Below are positions 53,654-64,000 of a DNA stretch of 64,000 nucleotides, in pieces. The stretch covers positions 1-64,000 of the forward strand of contig CAMCUB010000002.1 of the NCBI GenBank assembly GCA_945878845.1, read 5' to 3'. The notes beneath the pieces were generated by a model, which had not been told where the DNA came from, ran no database searches, and saw only the letters and a program-made list of their open reading frames with translations. Position 1 is the first letter of the stretch; each line of letters opens with the position of its first letter. Source of the stretch: Erythrobacter sanguineus (GTDB taxonomy: Bacteria > Pseudomonadota > Alphaproteobacteria > Sphingomonadales > Sphingomonadaceae). A program made the translations under genes and the position numbers.

Positions 53654-53690
53654 GAAAAAGCCCCGCCCGATCTTGCGCCGGGCGGGGCTT
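53654..53690 (-). terminator. Rho-independent terminator of pckA
   Basis: On the minus strand a 10-bp stem AGCCCCGCCC / GGGCGGGGCT (53659-53668 with 53680-53689) is followed directly by TTTTTCG. It begins 26 bases after the pckA stop, the clearest intrinsic terminator in the window. It separates pckA from the small DUF937-like gene. Confidence 0.88.
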
Positions 53691-53715
53691 CTCCCTCTCC
53701 AACTCGTGGATGGCG

Positions 53716-55335
<1,620 letters not shown>

Positions 55336-55449
55336 CTTACGTCTCCTGGCGTGTGGGCCTTGGGGCAGCAGCGGATGGGTCACGAGCGGGACTGGACATT
55401 CGTTGCCTGCGAATCCCGTCGCGCCTGCGTCACATCCCGTAGCACTTGC

Positions 55450-55461
55450 GCATACGTATGC
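55450..55461. promoter_or_regulatory. 12-bp palindrome between pckA and chvI
   Basis: GCATACGTATGC is perfectly palindromic and lies inside a longer imperfect TTGC...GCAA symmetry (55447-55463), about midway in the 328-base gap between divergent pckA and chvI. It may be an operator for one of them. The rest of the gap (55336-55663) holds no gene or RNA that I can identify. Confidence 0.4.
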
Positions 55462-55663
55462 AACACCAGGCGCAGCGCCGCCGTGCAAACCTGTCCGATA
55501 CCTAGCGCGCGCCTTAAGTCGCGCGTGCCCGACCGTCAAACCGAGCGGGCATAGCAATTATGACAAGCCCCAAAGCGCCGCTTTCCTGGGCGCGCGGGCG
55601 AGGCGTTGCAGGCGGGCCGCGATGGCGCTACCCATGCGGCATGATCAGCTACGCGGAGCACGG

Positions 55664-56458
55664 ATGATGGCGAGCGAGGCCGGGACACCACCCGAAGCCG
55701 CAGCCCTGCCGCCCGAGGGCGCCGGCAGTCCGGGGCCCGGCGCGCGCAAGCTCCAGATCGCGTTGGTGGATGATGACCGCAACATCCTCACCACGGTCTC
55801 GATCGCATTGCAGGCCGAAGGCTTTGCCACCCGCCTCTATTCCGACGGCGAGACGGCATTGAAGGCTTTGCTCGACAATCCGCCCGACCTTGCCGTCTTC
55901 GACATCAAGATGCCCAAGATGGACGGGATGGAGCTGCTGCGCCGGTTGCGCGAAAACTCCGCCATCCCCGTCATCTTCCTCACCAGCAAGGATGACGAGA
56001 GCGACGAGGAAGCGGGCCTCGAACTGGGCGCCGATGATTACATCGCCAAGCCCTTCAGCTTGCGCCTGCTGATCGCCCGCATCCGCGCGATCCTGCGGCG
56101 CGCCGAACCGCTGGGCGCGGACAATGCGCCCTCCACCTCGCCCGATCCCGCGCCCGCCACGCTCACCCGCGGGCGCCTGTTCATGGACCCGTCGCGCCAT
56201 CAGGTGACGTGGGATGGCGAGGCGGTCAGCCTCACCGTCACCGAATTCCTGATCCTTGAGGCGCTCGCGATCCGCCCCGGCGTGATCAAGAGCCGCAACC
56301 AGCTGATGGACGCCGCCTACCCCGACGACGTCTTCGTCGATGACCGCACGGTCGACAGCCACATCAAGCGGATGCGCCGCAAGTTCAAGCTGGTCGACCA
56401 GAGCTTCGATGCGATCGATACGCTCTACGGCGCGGGCTACAGCTTCACCGATGGCTGA
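55664..56458 (+). CDS. chvI: ChvI-type response regulator
   Basis: A 264-residue OmpR-family response regulator. The receiver has [20 protein letters not shown], phospho-acceptor Asp in [15 protein letters not shown] and the conserved Lys in [17 protein letters not shown]. The winged-helix domain ends with [17 protein letters not shown] and GAGYSFTD. An Ala/Pro-rich tail precedes the receiver. The start codons ATG-ATG at 55664/55667 follow GGAG. It overlaps chvG by 8 bases. ChvI/ChvG (ExoS) controls envelope stress, acid response and gluconeogenic genes in other alphaproteobacteria. Confidence 0.93.
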   Translation: MMASEAGTPPEAAALPPEGAGSPGPGARKLQIALVDDDRNILTTVSIALQAEGFATRLYSDGETALKALLDNPPDLAVFDIKMPKMDGMELLRRLRENSAIPVIFLTSKDDESDEEAGLELGADDYIAKPFSLRLLIARIRAILRRAEPLGADNAPSTSPDPAPATLTRGRLFMDPSRHQVTWDGEAVSLTVTEFLILEALAIRPGVIKSRNQLMDAAYPDDVFVDDRTVDSHIKRMRRKFKLVDQSFDAIDTLYGAGYSFTDG

Positions 56459-58022
56459 GAGCAAGCGCTCCGGTAACGGGAGCAGCGAGCAGCTGAGCGC
56501 CACCGGCCGCTTCGCGCTGACCGGCCGGATTCTGGCGGTCAACATCCTGCCGCTTCTGATCCTCGGCGGCGGGCTGTTCTATCTCGACAGCTACCGCACC
56601 CAGCTGATCAACGAGCGCTTCAAGCTCGCCCGCATCGAGGCCCAGATCACCGCCGAGGCCTTGGCGGGCGCGAGCCGCGAGCGGCAGGAGGCGCTGCTGG
56701 TGCAGATCGGCAAAGAACAGCGCATGCGGCTGCGCATGTTCGACGCCAAGGGCAAGCTCACCGCCGACAGCTTTGCGCTGGCCGATCCCGCCTTCCGCTT
56801 CAACGACACCTCGGACGATGACTGGGAGCAGCGCTTCTCGGTCTGGCTCGATCGCACGGTCGACACCATCGTCTCGGCCGAGCCGGTGCAGGACTATGTC
56901 GAGCCCGACGCGCAGGAGGCCAATGCCTGGCCCGAACTCGCCCGCGCGCGCGAACTCGGGCTCTCGCAGGTGCGGCTCTATGACTGGCAAGACGGCACCC
57001 CGGTGATCACCGCCGCGGTGCCCGTTGGCCTTCAGGGCGCGACGCTGCTGACGGTGAGGAACGCGGTCGACATCACCGAAAGCGTGCGCGCGGCGCGCAC
57101 CACCTTGTTCCTCGCGATGCTGCTGGTGATGGCCGCCTCGGCGACGCTCTCGCTGTTCCTTGCGCGCACCATCGTCACGCCCTTGCGGCTGCTCGCGCGC
57201 GCGGCGGTGCGGGTGAAGCAGGGCCGCGACCGCGAAGTCGAGGTGCCGCGCCTGCCCCAGCGCAGCGACGAGATCGGCCTGCTCGCCCGCGCGGTCTCGG
57301 ACATGACCGGTGCCTTGCGCGGCCGGATCGACGCGGTCGACAGCTTCGCCGCCGACGTCGCGCATGAGATCAAGAACCCGCTTGCGAGCTTGCGCAGCGC
57401 CATCGACACTTTGCCCCGCGTCGAGGACCCGGCCCTGCGCGCCGAGCTGATCGCCATCGCCACCCACGACGTGCGCCGCATCGACCGCCTCGTCACCGAG
57501 ATCTCCGCCGCCAGCCGCGTCGATGCCGAGATCAGCCGCGCAACCCTCGAACGCGTCGACCTGGCCGAGCTGTTCGCCAACCTCATCCGCAGCCGCGAGA
57601 GCCGCGGGATGAACGGCGGGCGGCGGCTCGAACTCGACGCGCGGGTGCCGCCGGGCACGCGCCTCAGAGTGATGGGCGTGCCGACCCAGCTCGAACGCGT
57701 CGCCGAAAACCTGATCGACAACGCGGTCTCCTTCTCGCCCGAAGACGGCACGGTGCGCGTCACCCTGCGCCCGGCGGGCCGCATGGTCGTCACCGAAGTC
57801 ACCGACGAGGGCCCCGGCATCCCCGCCGACGCGCGCGAATCGGTGTTCCGGCGCTTCCATTCCGACCGGCCCGAGGGCGAGAGTTTCGGCAACCACTCCG
57901 GCCTCGGCCTCGCCATCGGCCGCGCGATTGCCGAGGCGCATGACGGTTCGCTGATCGCCGACGCCCGCGCCGACGGCGCCAGCGGGGCGTGCCTGCGCCT
58001 CACCCTCCCCTCGGCACCATGA
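56451..58022 (+). CDS. chvG: ChvG-type sensor histidine kinase
   Basis: A 523-residue membrane kinase. Two hydrophobic segments (about 25-46 and 235-256) enclose a periplasmic sensor region. A HAMP domain follows (about 256-310, starting [16 protein letters not shown]). The dimerisation domain carries the phospho-His in [16 protein letters not shown], and the ATPase domain has [24 protein letters not shown], the [11 protein letters not shown] linker and HSGLGLAI. Its start lies within chvI (8-base overlap), and its last codon overlaps hprK. Confidence 0.95.
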   Translation: MAESKRSGNGSSEQLSATGRFALTGRILAVNILPLLILGGGLFYLDSYRTQLINERFKLARIEAQITAEALAGASRERQEALLVQIGKEQRMRLRMFDAKGKLTADSFALADPAFRFNDTSDDDWEQRFSVWLDRTVDTIVSAEPVQDYVEPDAQEANAWPELARARELGLSQVRLYDWQDGTPVITAAVPVGLQGATLLTVRNAVDITESVRAARTTLFLAMLLVMAASATLSLFLARTIVTPLRLLARAAVRVKQGRDREVEVPRLPQRSDEIGLLARAVSDMTGALRGRIDAVDSFAADVAHEIKNPLASLRSAIDTLPRVEDPALRAELIAIATHDVRRIDRLVTEISAASRVDAEISRATLERVDLAELFANLIRSRESRGMNGGRRLELDARVPPGTRLRVMGVPTQLERVAENLIDNAVSFSPEDGTVRVTLRPAGRMVVTEVTDEGPGIPADARESVFRRFHSDRPEGESFGNHSGLGLAIGRAIAEAHDGSLIADARADGASGACLRLTLPSAP

Positions 58023-58495
58023 GCGGGCTGGTGGTGCAGGCCAGCGCGGTTGCGATCGGCGGCCGCGCGCTGCTGATAGAGGGCGAGCCGGGCAGCGGCA
58101 AATCGAGCCTCGCGCTTGCACTGATCGAGCGCGGCGCGGGGCTGATCGGCGATGACGGGGTGACCCTGACGCCCGCGCACGGCCAGCTGATCGCCAGCCC
58201 GCCGCCCAATATCGCCGGGCTGCTGGAAGTGCGCGGGGTGGGCCTTGCGCGGCTTGAAGTCGCCCCGCCCGCCCCGGTCGCGCTGATTCTCGCGCTCGGC
58301 GGCCCGCCGCCTCAGCGTCTGCCTGAAACCCCCTTGCCCACCCGCGAGATCTCAGGTGTCGCCGTGCCGGTGCTCGCCTTCGATCCCGGCCCTATCGCGA
58401 CCGCCGAGCGCGCCGAATGGGCGCTCAGGATGCACGGCCTCGTGTTCGCGGCATCTTCCCTTTGCACCGCACAAGCGCCAGATGGGGTGCGATGA
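58019..58495 (+). CDS. hprK: HPr kinase/phosphorylase, C-terminal-domain form
   Basis: A 158-residue protein equal to the catalytic C-terminal half of HprK; the N-terminal domain of the Gram-positive enzyme is absent, as usual in alphaproteobacteria. The P-loop is LIEGEPGSGKSSLALALIER and the GLIGDDGVTL loop carries the acidic residues. It phosphorylates HPr on a serine. It starts at the stop of chvG (ATGA) and ends at rapZ (ATGA). Confidence 0.9.
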   Translation: MSGLVVQASAVAIGGRALLIEGEPGSGKSSLALALIERGAGLIGDDGVTLTPAHGQLIASPPPNIAGLLEVRGVGLARLEVAPPAPVALILALGGPPPQRLPETPLPTREISGVAVPVLAFDPGPIATAERAEWALRMHGLVFAASSLCTAQAPDGVR

Positions 58496-59415
58496 CCGCC
58501 GCCACTGCCTCGCCCCCGTCCCCCGACAAGCGTCCGCTGCTGCTCGTCACCGGGCTTGCGGGCGCGGGCAAATCGACCGCGCTCGCGGTGCTCGAGGATC
58601 TGGGCTGGGAGACCATCGACAACTTCCCCGTGCGGATGCTCAAGCGCCTCCTGACCGCGGCCGACGACACGCGCGGGCCGCTCGCAATCGGCTTCGATTC
58701 GCGCACCCGCGGCTTCGTGCCCGCCGACATCATCGCGCTGGTGAAGGACTTGAGCGCGCGCCCCGACCTCGCGCTCACCTCGCTGTTCCTCGACTGCGCA
58801 GGGGGCGAGCTGGAACGCCGCTTCAACGAGACCCGCCGCCGCCACCCGATGGCCGATGGCCGCCCGGTGCAGGAAGGCATCGCCGCCGAGCGCGAGCTGC
58901 TCGAGCCGCTCAGGCGCTGGGCCGACGTGCTGATCGACACCACGGCGATGACCAGCAACGACCTGCAAGGCAAGATCCGCGAGCTCTTCGCGCCGCCTGA
59001 GGCCGAGGCCGCGCTCACCGTCACCATCTCGAGCTTCGGCTTTGCCCGCGGCATGCCGCCGCTCGCCGATCTGGTGTTCGACATGCGCTTCCTCGACAAT
59101 CCGCACTGGGTGCCGGGTTTGAAGGAGCAGACCGGACAGGACGCGCCCGTGGGCGAACATATCGAAAAAGACCCCGCCTTTGGCGAGGCCTTCACCCGGA
59201 TTCGCGACCTGCTGCTGCTGCTGCTCCCGCGCTACGCCGCGCAGGGCAAGCCCTATGTCCACATCGCCTTCGGCTGCACCGGCGGACGCCACCGCTCGGT
59301 CTACACCGCCGAGACCATGGCCGAGGCCTTGCGCGGCGCGGGATTTTCGCCCACTGTCCGCCACCGCAACTTGGGCTCGCGCGCGGCCGACGCCATCGAA
59401 GGCGACCGGCCCTAG
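58492..59415 (+). CDS. rapZ: RapZ family P-loop protein (RNase adapter)
   Basis: A 307-residue RapZ/YvcJ protein. Walker A VTGLAGAGKSTALAVLED, followed by the IDNFPVRML segment, IGFDSRTRG and the conserved C-terminal FGCTGGRHRSVYTAETM. In E. coli RapZ guides RNase E to the small RNA GlmZ and so regulates glmS; in this organism the glmS gene is in the same window, but no GlmZ homologue is apparent. Located between hprK and the EIIA gene of an incomplete PTS. Confidence 0.92.
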   Translation: MTAATASPPSPDKRPLLLVTGLAGAGKSTALAVLEDLGWETIDNFPVRMLKRLLTAADDTRGPLAIGFDSRTRGFVPADIIALVKDLSARPDLALTSLFLDCAGGELERRFNETRRRHPMADGRPVQEGIAAERELLEPLRRWADVLIDTTAMTSNDLQGKIRELFAPPEAEAALTVTISSFGFARGMPPLADLVFDMRFLDNPHWVPGLKEQTGQDAPVGEHIEKDPAFGEAFTRIRDLLLLLLPRYAAQGKPYVHIAFGCTGGRHRSVYTAETMAEALRGAGFSPTVRHRNLGSRAADAIEGDRP

Positions 59416-59535
59416 GGTTGCCCCGCAATAGCACGCCGCCGTGTTTGCACTTTGGGTGCATGACACATTGTCGGTTAAGGTAGAAACGCCTAAGGCCTCC
59501 CGACCGGCGGGCAGTTAACGGACCCATTTTCACAC

Positions 59536-59964
59536 ATGATCGGCTTGATCCTGGTAACCCACGGCCGCCTCGCGGACCAATTCGTCGAGGCGATGGAGCA
59601 CGTCGTCGGCCCGCAGGATGCGATCGTTACGGTCTGCATCGGCCCCAATGACGACATGGAACAGCGCCGCGCCGACATCGCCGATGCGATCGGCGCGGTC
59701 GATACCGGCAAGGGCGTGATCATCCTCACCGACCTGTTCGGCGGCACGCCGTCGAACCTGGCGATCTCGCTGCTCGATGCGGGCCATGTCGAGGTGATCG
59801 CGGGGATCAACCTGCCGATGCTGATCCGCCTTGCCGGCGCGCGCAAGGCGATGGACGTGACGGCTGCGGTGCTCGCCGCGCAGACCGCCGGACGCAACTA
59901 CATCACCATCGCCAGCGAATTGCTGGGCGCGGACGCCGCTCCCCCGGCGCGGGCCAAGGCCTAA
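59536..59964 (+). CDS. PTS EIIA component, mannose type
   Basis: A 142-residue EIIA-Man-type protein. The phosphorylatable His is in LVTHGRLADQFVEAM at residue 9, and the LTDLFGGTPSNLAISLLD motif is typical. In alphaproteobacteria such an EIIA with HPr and HprK forms an incomplete regulatory PTS, without a sugar permease. It follows rapZ after 120 bases, with no clear terminator, and precedes HPr by 14 bases. Confidence 0.93.
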   Translation: MIGLILVTHGRLADQFVEAMEHVVGPQDAIVTVCIGPNDDMEQRRADIADAIGAVDTGKGVIILTDLFGGTPSNLAISLLDAGHVEVIAGINLPMLIRLAGARKAMDVTAAVLAAQTAGRNYITIASELLGADAAPPARAKA

Positions 59965-59978
59965 GGGGCGAGAGGCGC

Positions 59979-60257
59979 GTGGGGGAAGCACGGCAACACG
60001 TCACCATCGTCAACCGCCGGGGCTTGCACGCCCGGGCGAGCGCGAAGTTCGTCGGCGCGGTCTCTGCGCTGCCCGAGGGCGTCAAGGTGACGGTCTCGAA
60101 GGCCCCGCACAGCGCGGCCGGCGGCTCGATCCTCGGGCTGATGATGCTCGGCGCGGCAAAGGGCGACACGGTCGAGGTCGCGGTCGAAGGTGACGGCGCG
60201 GACGGCGTGCTTGCCGATCTGATCGCGCTGATCGCCGACGGCTTCGGCGAGGATTAG
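59979..60257 (+). CDS. HPr phosphocarrier protein
   Basis: A 92-residue HPr. The active-site His is in NRRGLHARASAKFVGAV. The HprK target serine is in AAGGSILGLMMLGAAKGD, matching the KSIMGVMSL-type site. The start codon is GTG (59979), preceded by GGGGCGAGAGG. Enzyme I is not in the window. The C-terminus is slightly extended (ADGFGED). Confidence 0.94.
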   Translation: MGEARQHVTIVNRRGLHARASAKFVGAVSALPEGVKVTVSKAPHSAAGGSILGLMMLGAAKGDTVEVAVEGDGADGVLADLIALIADGFGED

Positions 60258-60278
60258 GGGCGGCTGCCCTCAAGGCGT

Positions 60279-61070
60279 ATGCGCAAGCACATCACCGGCT
60301 TTTCCAACCCGACGGTCAAATACCTGCGGAGCCTGCGGGACAAGAAGCACAGGAAGCGGAGCGGCCAGTTCCTCGTCGAGGGTCTGCGCCTGCTCGAGGA
60401 CGCGCGCGCGTCGGGCCGCGTGCCGCAGACACTGGTGATGGCCGAGGGGCGCGAACACCCGCTGCTCGAGCGACTCGAGGCTGACGTCATGGCGGCAGGC
60501 GGCGAGGTGATCGCGACCACGCCCGACATCCTCTCCAAGATCACCGGCAAGGAGAATGCTCAAGTCGTCGCGGGGGTGTTCGATGAATGGGACACCGGGC
60601 TGGCGCGACTGGACAGGGGGAGCGCCCCGATCTGGCTGGTGGCGCAGGCTTTGCGCGATCCCGGCAACCTCGGCACGATGCTGCGCACCTGCGACGCGGT
60701 GGGCGCTGGCGGGCTGATCCTCATCGACGACTGCGCCGACCCCTTCAGCGCCGAAGCCGTGCGCGCGAGCATGGGCGCGGTGTTCACCGTGGGGCTGGCG
60801 CAAGCGCGGTGGGAGGATTTTTCGGACTGGCTGCGCGGCGGGGACGGCCAGCTGGTCGCGGCAAGCTTGCGCGATGCGGTGCCCTATCGCGGCGCGCCCT
60901 ACGCGGCGCCGTGCTTCATCCTCGTCGGCAACGAATCGCAGGGGCTGCCCGAGGAATACGAAATGGCCTGCGACCTGCGCGTCACCATGCCGATGAAGGG
61001 CCGCGCGGATTCGCTGAACGCCGCCGTGGCGGGGGCGGTGCTGGCTTACGAGGTGCTCGCAAGCTTGTAG
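60279..61070 (+). CDS. TrmH/SpoU family RNA methyltransferase
   Basis: A 263-residue SPOUT methyltransferase. An N-terminal substrate-binding domain (NPTVKYLRSLRDKKHRKRSG) is followed by motif 1 ALRDPGNLGTMLRTCDAVGA, motif 2 FILVGNESQGLP and motif 3 MPMKGRADSLNAAVAGAV, which forms the SAM-binding knot. It probably 2'-O-methylates rRNA or tRNA; which site is unknown. It follows the HPr gene by 21 bases. Confidence 0.92.
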   Translation: MRKHITGFSNPTVKYLRSLRDKKHRKRSGQFLVEGLRLLEDARASGRVPQTLVMAEGREHPLLERLEADVMAAGGEVIATTPDILSKITGKENAQVVAGVFDEWDTGLARLDRGSAPIWLVAQALRDPGNLGTMLRTCDAVGAGGLILIDDCADPFSAEAVRASMGAVFTVGLAQARWEDFSDWLRGGDGQLVAASLRDAVPYRGAPYAAPCFILVGNESQGLPEEYEMACDLRVTMPMKGRADSLNAAVAGAVLAYEVLASL

Positions 61071-61292
61071 GCAAGGTGACAAAGGCTACACCCTGTCAAC
61101 TTTCCAACCACACGATTTCGTTCACATTTACAAATTGTTGATGGCGGATTTTGCGCGGACGGACAAAAAAGTCTGCGCGCGAAACAGCGTCGGAATCGAG
61201 CCATGGCGGACGATGCGAAAGAGCCGGCCGGGTCATGCACCCTTGCGGCAGAGTAGGAAAGCGCCCCGCGCTCCCCTTCATGTCGCCGCTTG

Positions 61293-61826
61293 TCACGCGT
61301 TGCCGATGCACCACGGGTCGGGCTTCATGTCGACCGGCGGATCGCCGAGACCGGGCTGCGGGAAGCGCGCCTTGAAGGTGAAGCTCTGCGGGGTCGGGCC
61401 GTAGCGGTCGAGCAGCCACAATCGCGAGAGGCCCTCGTCGATGCTCGGCCGATGGCCTGCGGGCACCCACCACAGCGCCTGATAGGCGCCCTCGAAGCGG
61501 TGGAAATATTCGCGCCGCCGCGCCATTTCGGGGGTGTGGGCCGAGCGGTAGACGAAGTCGAACAGGCTTTCCGCATCCTGCCACACGGACATGTTGACCA
61601 GCAGCAACGGATCGGCGGCGGCGACCTCGAAGTCAGTGGCATCGCCGCTGTCCGATTGCAGCCGCCAGACGAAGCCGGGGGTGGCATCGGCGATCGCGTT
61701 CACCCGCTCGAGTGCATCGAAGAACGGCTGAACCTCGGGATCACCCTTGGGCGCGAGCATCTTGCCGATGTTGATCTGGGCCAGATGCCAGCCTGCACCC
61801 TCGTCACGCATCACCCCGTCACCCAT
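61293..61826 (-). CDS. DUF3291 domain-containing protein
   Basis: A 177-residue protein of the DUF3291 family, recognised by HLAQINIGKMLAP, VNMSVWQDAESLFDFVYRS and WWVPAGHRPSIDEG. The fold resembles the dimeric alpha/beta barrel of small monooxygenases, but function is unknown. It follows rmuC after 5 bases and is probably in the same operon. The 222-base gap to its left (61071-61292) has an AT-rich patch near 61120-61140 but no gene that I support. Confidence 0.87.
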   Translation of the reverse strand: MGDGVMRDEGAGWHLAQINIGKMLAPKGDPEVQPFFDALERVNAIADATPGFVWRLQSDSGDATDFEVAAADPLLLVNMSVWQDAESLFDFVYRSAHTPEMARRREYFHRFEGAYQALWWVPAGHRPSIDEGLSRLWLLDRYGPTPQSFTFKARFPQPGLGDPPVDMKPDPWCIGNA

Positions 61827-61831
61827 CCGCC

Positions 61832-63307
61832 TTACTCCGCCGCGTCGCGCTTTGCGCTTTCCTCCAGCATATCAGGTGCTTCGAGCGCGGCAACATCCTC
61901 GTTGCCTCCATTGCTGTAACGGGGCGAGACCTCGACCAAGGGCACTTCGTCACTGATCTCGCGTTTGCCGATCTGAATGTGCTTTTCAGTCAGGCGGCGT
62001 GCCCGGCTCATCACATTGCCTTCGTAAGTCCGCGCGAAATCGTTGAACGAATTGACGGCACGTCCGAGATGGACGCCGGTTTTCATCAAGTCGTCCTGCG
62101 TTTTTGCAAGGCTATCGTACAGCGTCGCAGCAAGCTTACCGATTTCGCGCGCTTCACGGGCAAGCCCCTCTTGTTGCCACACCTGGGCGATGGTCCGCGC
62201 GATCGCGACGAGATTCGTTGGGCTTGCGAGGAGTACCTTATTCTTGAATGCGAAATCCCACAGCGCGGAATCGTGTTCAAGCGCGGCGGCGATGAAATGC
62301 TCGCCAGGAACGAACATGATCACGTAGTCGGGCGCGTCCTCAAACTGCGACTGGTAGCTCTTGGTGGCGAGCGTCTGGATGTGGTTACGCATCGAGGCGG
62401 CATGATTGTCGAGATGCACCTTGCGCGCATCTTCGTCCTCAGCCTCGAAGGCATCTTGGTAGGCGTTCAGTGAGACCTTCGCGTCGATCACCAGCTGTTT
62501 CTTGCCGGGAATGCGCACTATGGCGTCAGGGCGCAAACGTCCATCATCGGTTTCGACCGACTGTTCAGTAACGAAATCGGTGTGCTCAGTAAGGCCGCAC
62601 TGTTCGAGTACGTTCTTAAGCTGCTGCTCACCCCAGCGGCCACGCGCCTTCGGCGCGTTGCGAAGAGAGTTGCCGAGTCGAAGTGCCTCGGTGCGAACCG
62701 CTTCCTGACCGACGCGCAACGCCTCGATCTGGCCGAACAAATGCCCAAAGGCATCGGTGCGCTTGGCTTCGAGATCGGCGACCTGCTTTTCGTAGCTCGC
62801 CAGCTTCTCGCCCACCGGCGAGAGCAGCGCCTTGATCTTGGCCTCGCCCGCCTCCTCGGACTGGCGGAAGCGCGCGTCAGCTCGTTCGAGAAAGTTCTTC
62901 TGCGCCGCTTCGAGCACGCGGTTGCCGGCGTTCTCGAATTCCTTTTTCAGCGATTCCTGCGCGCCGAGCAGTGCGGATTTCTGCTCGGCAAACGCCTTTT
63001 CACGCTCGGCTGCGGCGCTTTCGAGCGCTGCCAGCCGCTCGGCGAGCTGTGCCCGCTCGGCCTGCACCGAGTCGAGCCGGGCGACCAGCCCGTCGGCCTG
63101 CGCCGCGCGCTCCTTCAGCCCCGCAACCTCGATCCGCGCCTCTCCCAGTTCGGCGATGGCGCGGGCGAATTTCGCCTCGCCCTCGGTCCCCGCGGCCTCA
63201 GCCGCCGTCAGCCGCGCGCGCAGGTCTGCAAGCGGGCGCGAGGCGAGAAACCAGCCGAGCGCGGCGCCGGCAAGGAGGGCAATGATCGAGAGAATCGCAG
63301 GGTCCAT
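61832..63307 (-). CDS. rmuC: DNA recombination protein RmuC
   Basis: A 491-residue RmuC. A hydrophobic N-terminus (ILSIIALLAGAALGWFLAS) anchors the protein, a long coiled coil fills about residues 25-190, and the RmuC nuclease-like domain follows with LKNVLEQCGL, GRLRPDAIVRIPGKKQLVIDAK-type core (in segments) and YVIMFVPGEHFIAAAL. RmuC limits inversion recombination and is linked to antiphage and DNA repair functions. It sits after the small membrane gene. Confidence 0.94.
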   Translation of the reverse strand: MDPAILSIIALLAGAALGWFLASRPLADLRARLTAAEAAGTEGEAKFARAIAELGEARIEVAGLKERAAQADGLVARLDSVQAERAQLAERLAALESAAAEREKAFAEQKSALLGAQESLKKEFENAGNRVLEAAQKNFLERADARFRQSEEAGEAKIKALLSPVGEKLASYEKQVADLEAKRTDAFGHLFGQIEALRVGQEAVRTEALRLGNSLRNAPKARGRWGEQQLKNVLEQCGLTEHTDFVTEQSVETDDGRLRPDAIVRIPGKKQLVIDAKVSLNAYQDAFEAEDEDARKVHLDNHAASMRNHIQTLATKSYQSQFEDAPDYVIMFVPGEHFIAAALEHDSALWDFAFKNKVLLASPTNLVAIARTIAQVWQQEGLAREAREIGKLAATLYDSLAKTQDDLMKTGVHLGRAVNSFNDFARTYEGNVMSRARRLTEKHIQIGKREISDEVPLVEVSPRYSNGGNEDVAALEAPDMLEESAKRDAAE

Positions 63308-63370
63308 GCGATGAGCTTACATGGAACGTATGGGGAACGCCAGTACCCGTCACATACTTTCCAACAGGAA

Positions 63371-63395
63371 AGCGGGGCCCCGGGTCAAGCCCGGG
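63371..63395. repeat. Dispersed palindromic element, third copy
   Basis: AGCGGGG (63371-63377) then CC and CCGGGTCAAGCCCGGG (63380-63395). The same 16-mer with the AGCGGGG flank occurs at 43084-43108, and the inverted 16-mer at 43035-43050. The stop codon and last residues of the adjacent membrane protein (SPRA) lie inside this copy. Confidence 0.85.
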
Positions 63396-63735
63396 GAGAC
63401 GTCGTCTCAGCAGAGCCAAGCCTGTATGCTTCAAGCAAAGATCGGATAATCTGAAATGTCACCAGACAGATGGCCATCGTCAATACGCCGATGAAAAACC
63501 GACTGCCGTCGGCGTCGCGCATCTCGTCCACCAGAACGAAAGTCCAAAGTTCCACGAGAAAGACGTCCCAAAGCGCACCGGTCAGGATGCTCTTTCGGGT
63601 TTTCGGCGTGTCAGGCCCCGATGGTTGGTCCGAGCGAAGCGATTCGAAAAGAAAACTGGCCACCAGCCAGAACAGCGGCATCAGCAGCAGGATTGGCAGC
63701 ATGTTGCCGAGCCATCCTAGCCACCCGCCGGTCAT
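63385..63735 (-). CDS. Small membrane protein downstream of def
   Basis: A 116-residue protein with three hydrophobic segments: about 10-27 (MLPILLLMPLFWLVASFL), 50-68 (GALWDVFLVELWTFVLVD) and 79-100 (FFIGVLTMAICLVTFQIIRS). I do not recognise the family. Its ATG lies 4 bases after the def stop, so it is coupled to def. The stop codon and C-terminal Ser-Pro-Arg-Ala come from the dispersed palindromic element, so the natural end of the protein may have been altered by it. Confidence 0.7.
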   Translation of the reverse strand: MTGGWLGWLGNMLPILLLMPLFWLVASFLFESLRSDQPSGPDTPKTRKSILTGALWDVFLVELWTFVLVDEMRDADGSRFFIGVLTMAICLVTFQIIRSLLEAYRLGSAETTSPRA

Positions 63736-63739
63736 TGCG

Positions 63740-64000
63740 CTACGCCGCGCGCCTGATCTTCTCGAGCTTCTTCAGCACCATCGCGCGCTTCAACCGCGAA
63801 AGGTGGTCGATGAAGAGAATTCCCTCGAGATGGTCCATCTCGTGCTGCAGGCAGGTCGCGAGCAGGCCTTCGAGATGTTCCTCGTGGGTGTTGCCTTCGA
63901 GGTCCTGATAGCGGACCGTGCAGGTCGCGGGGCGATCGACGTCGGCGTAGATCTCGGGGACCGAGAGGCAGCCTTCCTGATAGGTCGAAAGCTCTTTGGC
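63740..64000 (-). CDS. def: Peptide deformylase, partial at window edge
   Basis: The C-terminal 86 residues of a peptide deformylase; the N-terminal part lies beyond the right edge. Motif 2 [13 protein letters not shown] and the metal-binding motif 3 [11 protein letters not shown] are present, with conserved [16 protein letters not shown] at the end. It removes the formyl group from nascent proteins. The stop is TAG, 4 bases before the next gene. Confidence 0.93.
   Translation of the reverse strand, partial: AKELSTYQEGCLSVPEIYADVDRPATCTVRYQDLEGNTHEEHLEGLLATCLQHEMDHLEGILFIDHLSRLKRAMVLKKLEKIRRAA

Noticed and set aside
55336-55557. Longer N-terminus for PckA (up to 55557)
   Set aside because: The added 74 residues do not resemble PEPCK and would lack a ribosome-binding site; TTG 55335 with AGGAG fits better.
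61135-61404. A small plus-strand frame right of the SpoU methyltransferase gene
   Set aside because: It overlaps the DUF3291 gene, has no ribosome-binding site and its translation looks random.

Overview
The window looks like a chromosomal segment of an alphaproteobacterium of the order Sphingomonadales, most likely Erythrobacteraceae. This is inferred from the high GC, a sphingomonad-type TonB receptor, CcrM with its GANTC biology, an aa3 subunit IV peptide in front of pntA, an ABA4-like protein and the pckA/chvI/chvG/hprK/EIIA/HPr neighbourhood. It is mostly dense core genome. I see no rRNA, tRNA, CRISPR array, prophage or insertion sequence. The last gene (def) runs off the right edge. Many adjacent genes overlap by 1-11 bases in ATGA or GTGA junctions, so operons can be read directly.

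Layout. 1-9.7 kb: a TonB-dependent receptor, purS-purQ, a membrane GGDEF/EAL protein, glmS and a lone cpaF ATPase followed by three stacked hairpins. 9.7-16 kb: a DMT transporter, two entericidin-like lipoproteins, an AMP ligase coupled to a DUF938 methyltransferase, and dgt / NAD-binding protein / ABA4-like. 16-20.7 kb: an amino-acid racemase, then a secreted operon (beta-helix protein, diheme cytochrome, alpha/beta hydrolase) whose first two genes match a gene pair of unknown function. 20.8-25.8 kb: a glycosyltransferase and a pnt transhydrogenase operon that carries two extra genes between its subunits and a leader with an orphan terminator. 26-33 kb: an NtrC-like regulator with a degenerate sigma-54 contact loop, an SDR enzyme, a PhoD phosphatase, folP, ccrM and rnhB. 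The rnhB-ccrM gap holds six GANTC sites and adjoins a perfect DnaA box.

33-44 kb: a PQQ sugar dehydrogenase whose start codon overlaps that of rnhB on the other strand, then GNAT, DUF1285, CoA-Nudix and CCA-transferase genes, then parC, a caspase-fold/Sel1-type protein, and a ferredoxin plus two cysteine desulfurases, the second of which has no ordinary start codon. 44-53.6 kb: a TonB energy transducer, DUF3597, a Tat-exported DUF885 lipoprotein, and a cyclic-nucleotide-binding/thioredoxin-reductase-fold fusion without the redox cysteines. 53.7-61 kb: pckA divergent from chvI-chvG-hprK-rapZ-EIIA-HPr, a two-component plus PTS control block for carbon metabolism and envelope stress, then a SpoU methyltransferase. 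61-64 kb: def, a membrane protein, rmuC and DUF3291 on the minus strand.

The most promising undescribed items are the beta-helix/diheme-cytochrome/hydrolase operon (17038-20242), the CNB-TrxR-fold flavoprotein (49908-51533), the two foreign genes inside the pnt operon with its leader, the ccrM control region, and the ATT-start cysteine desulfurase.
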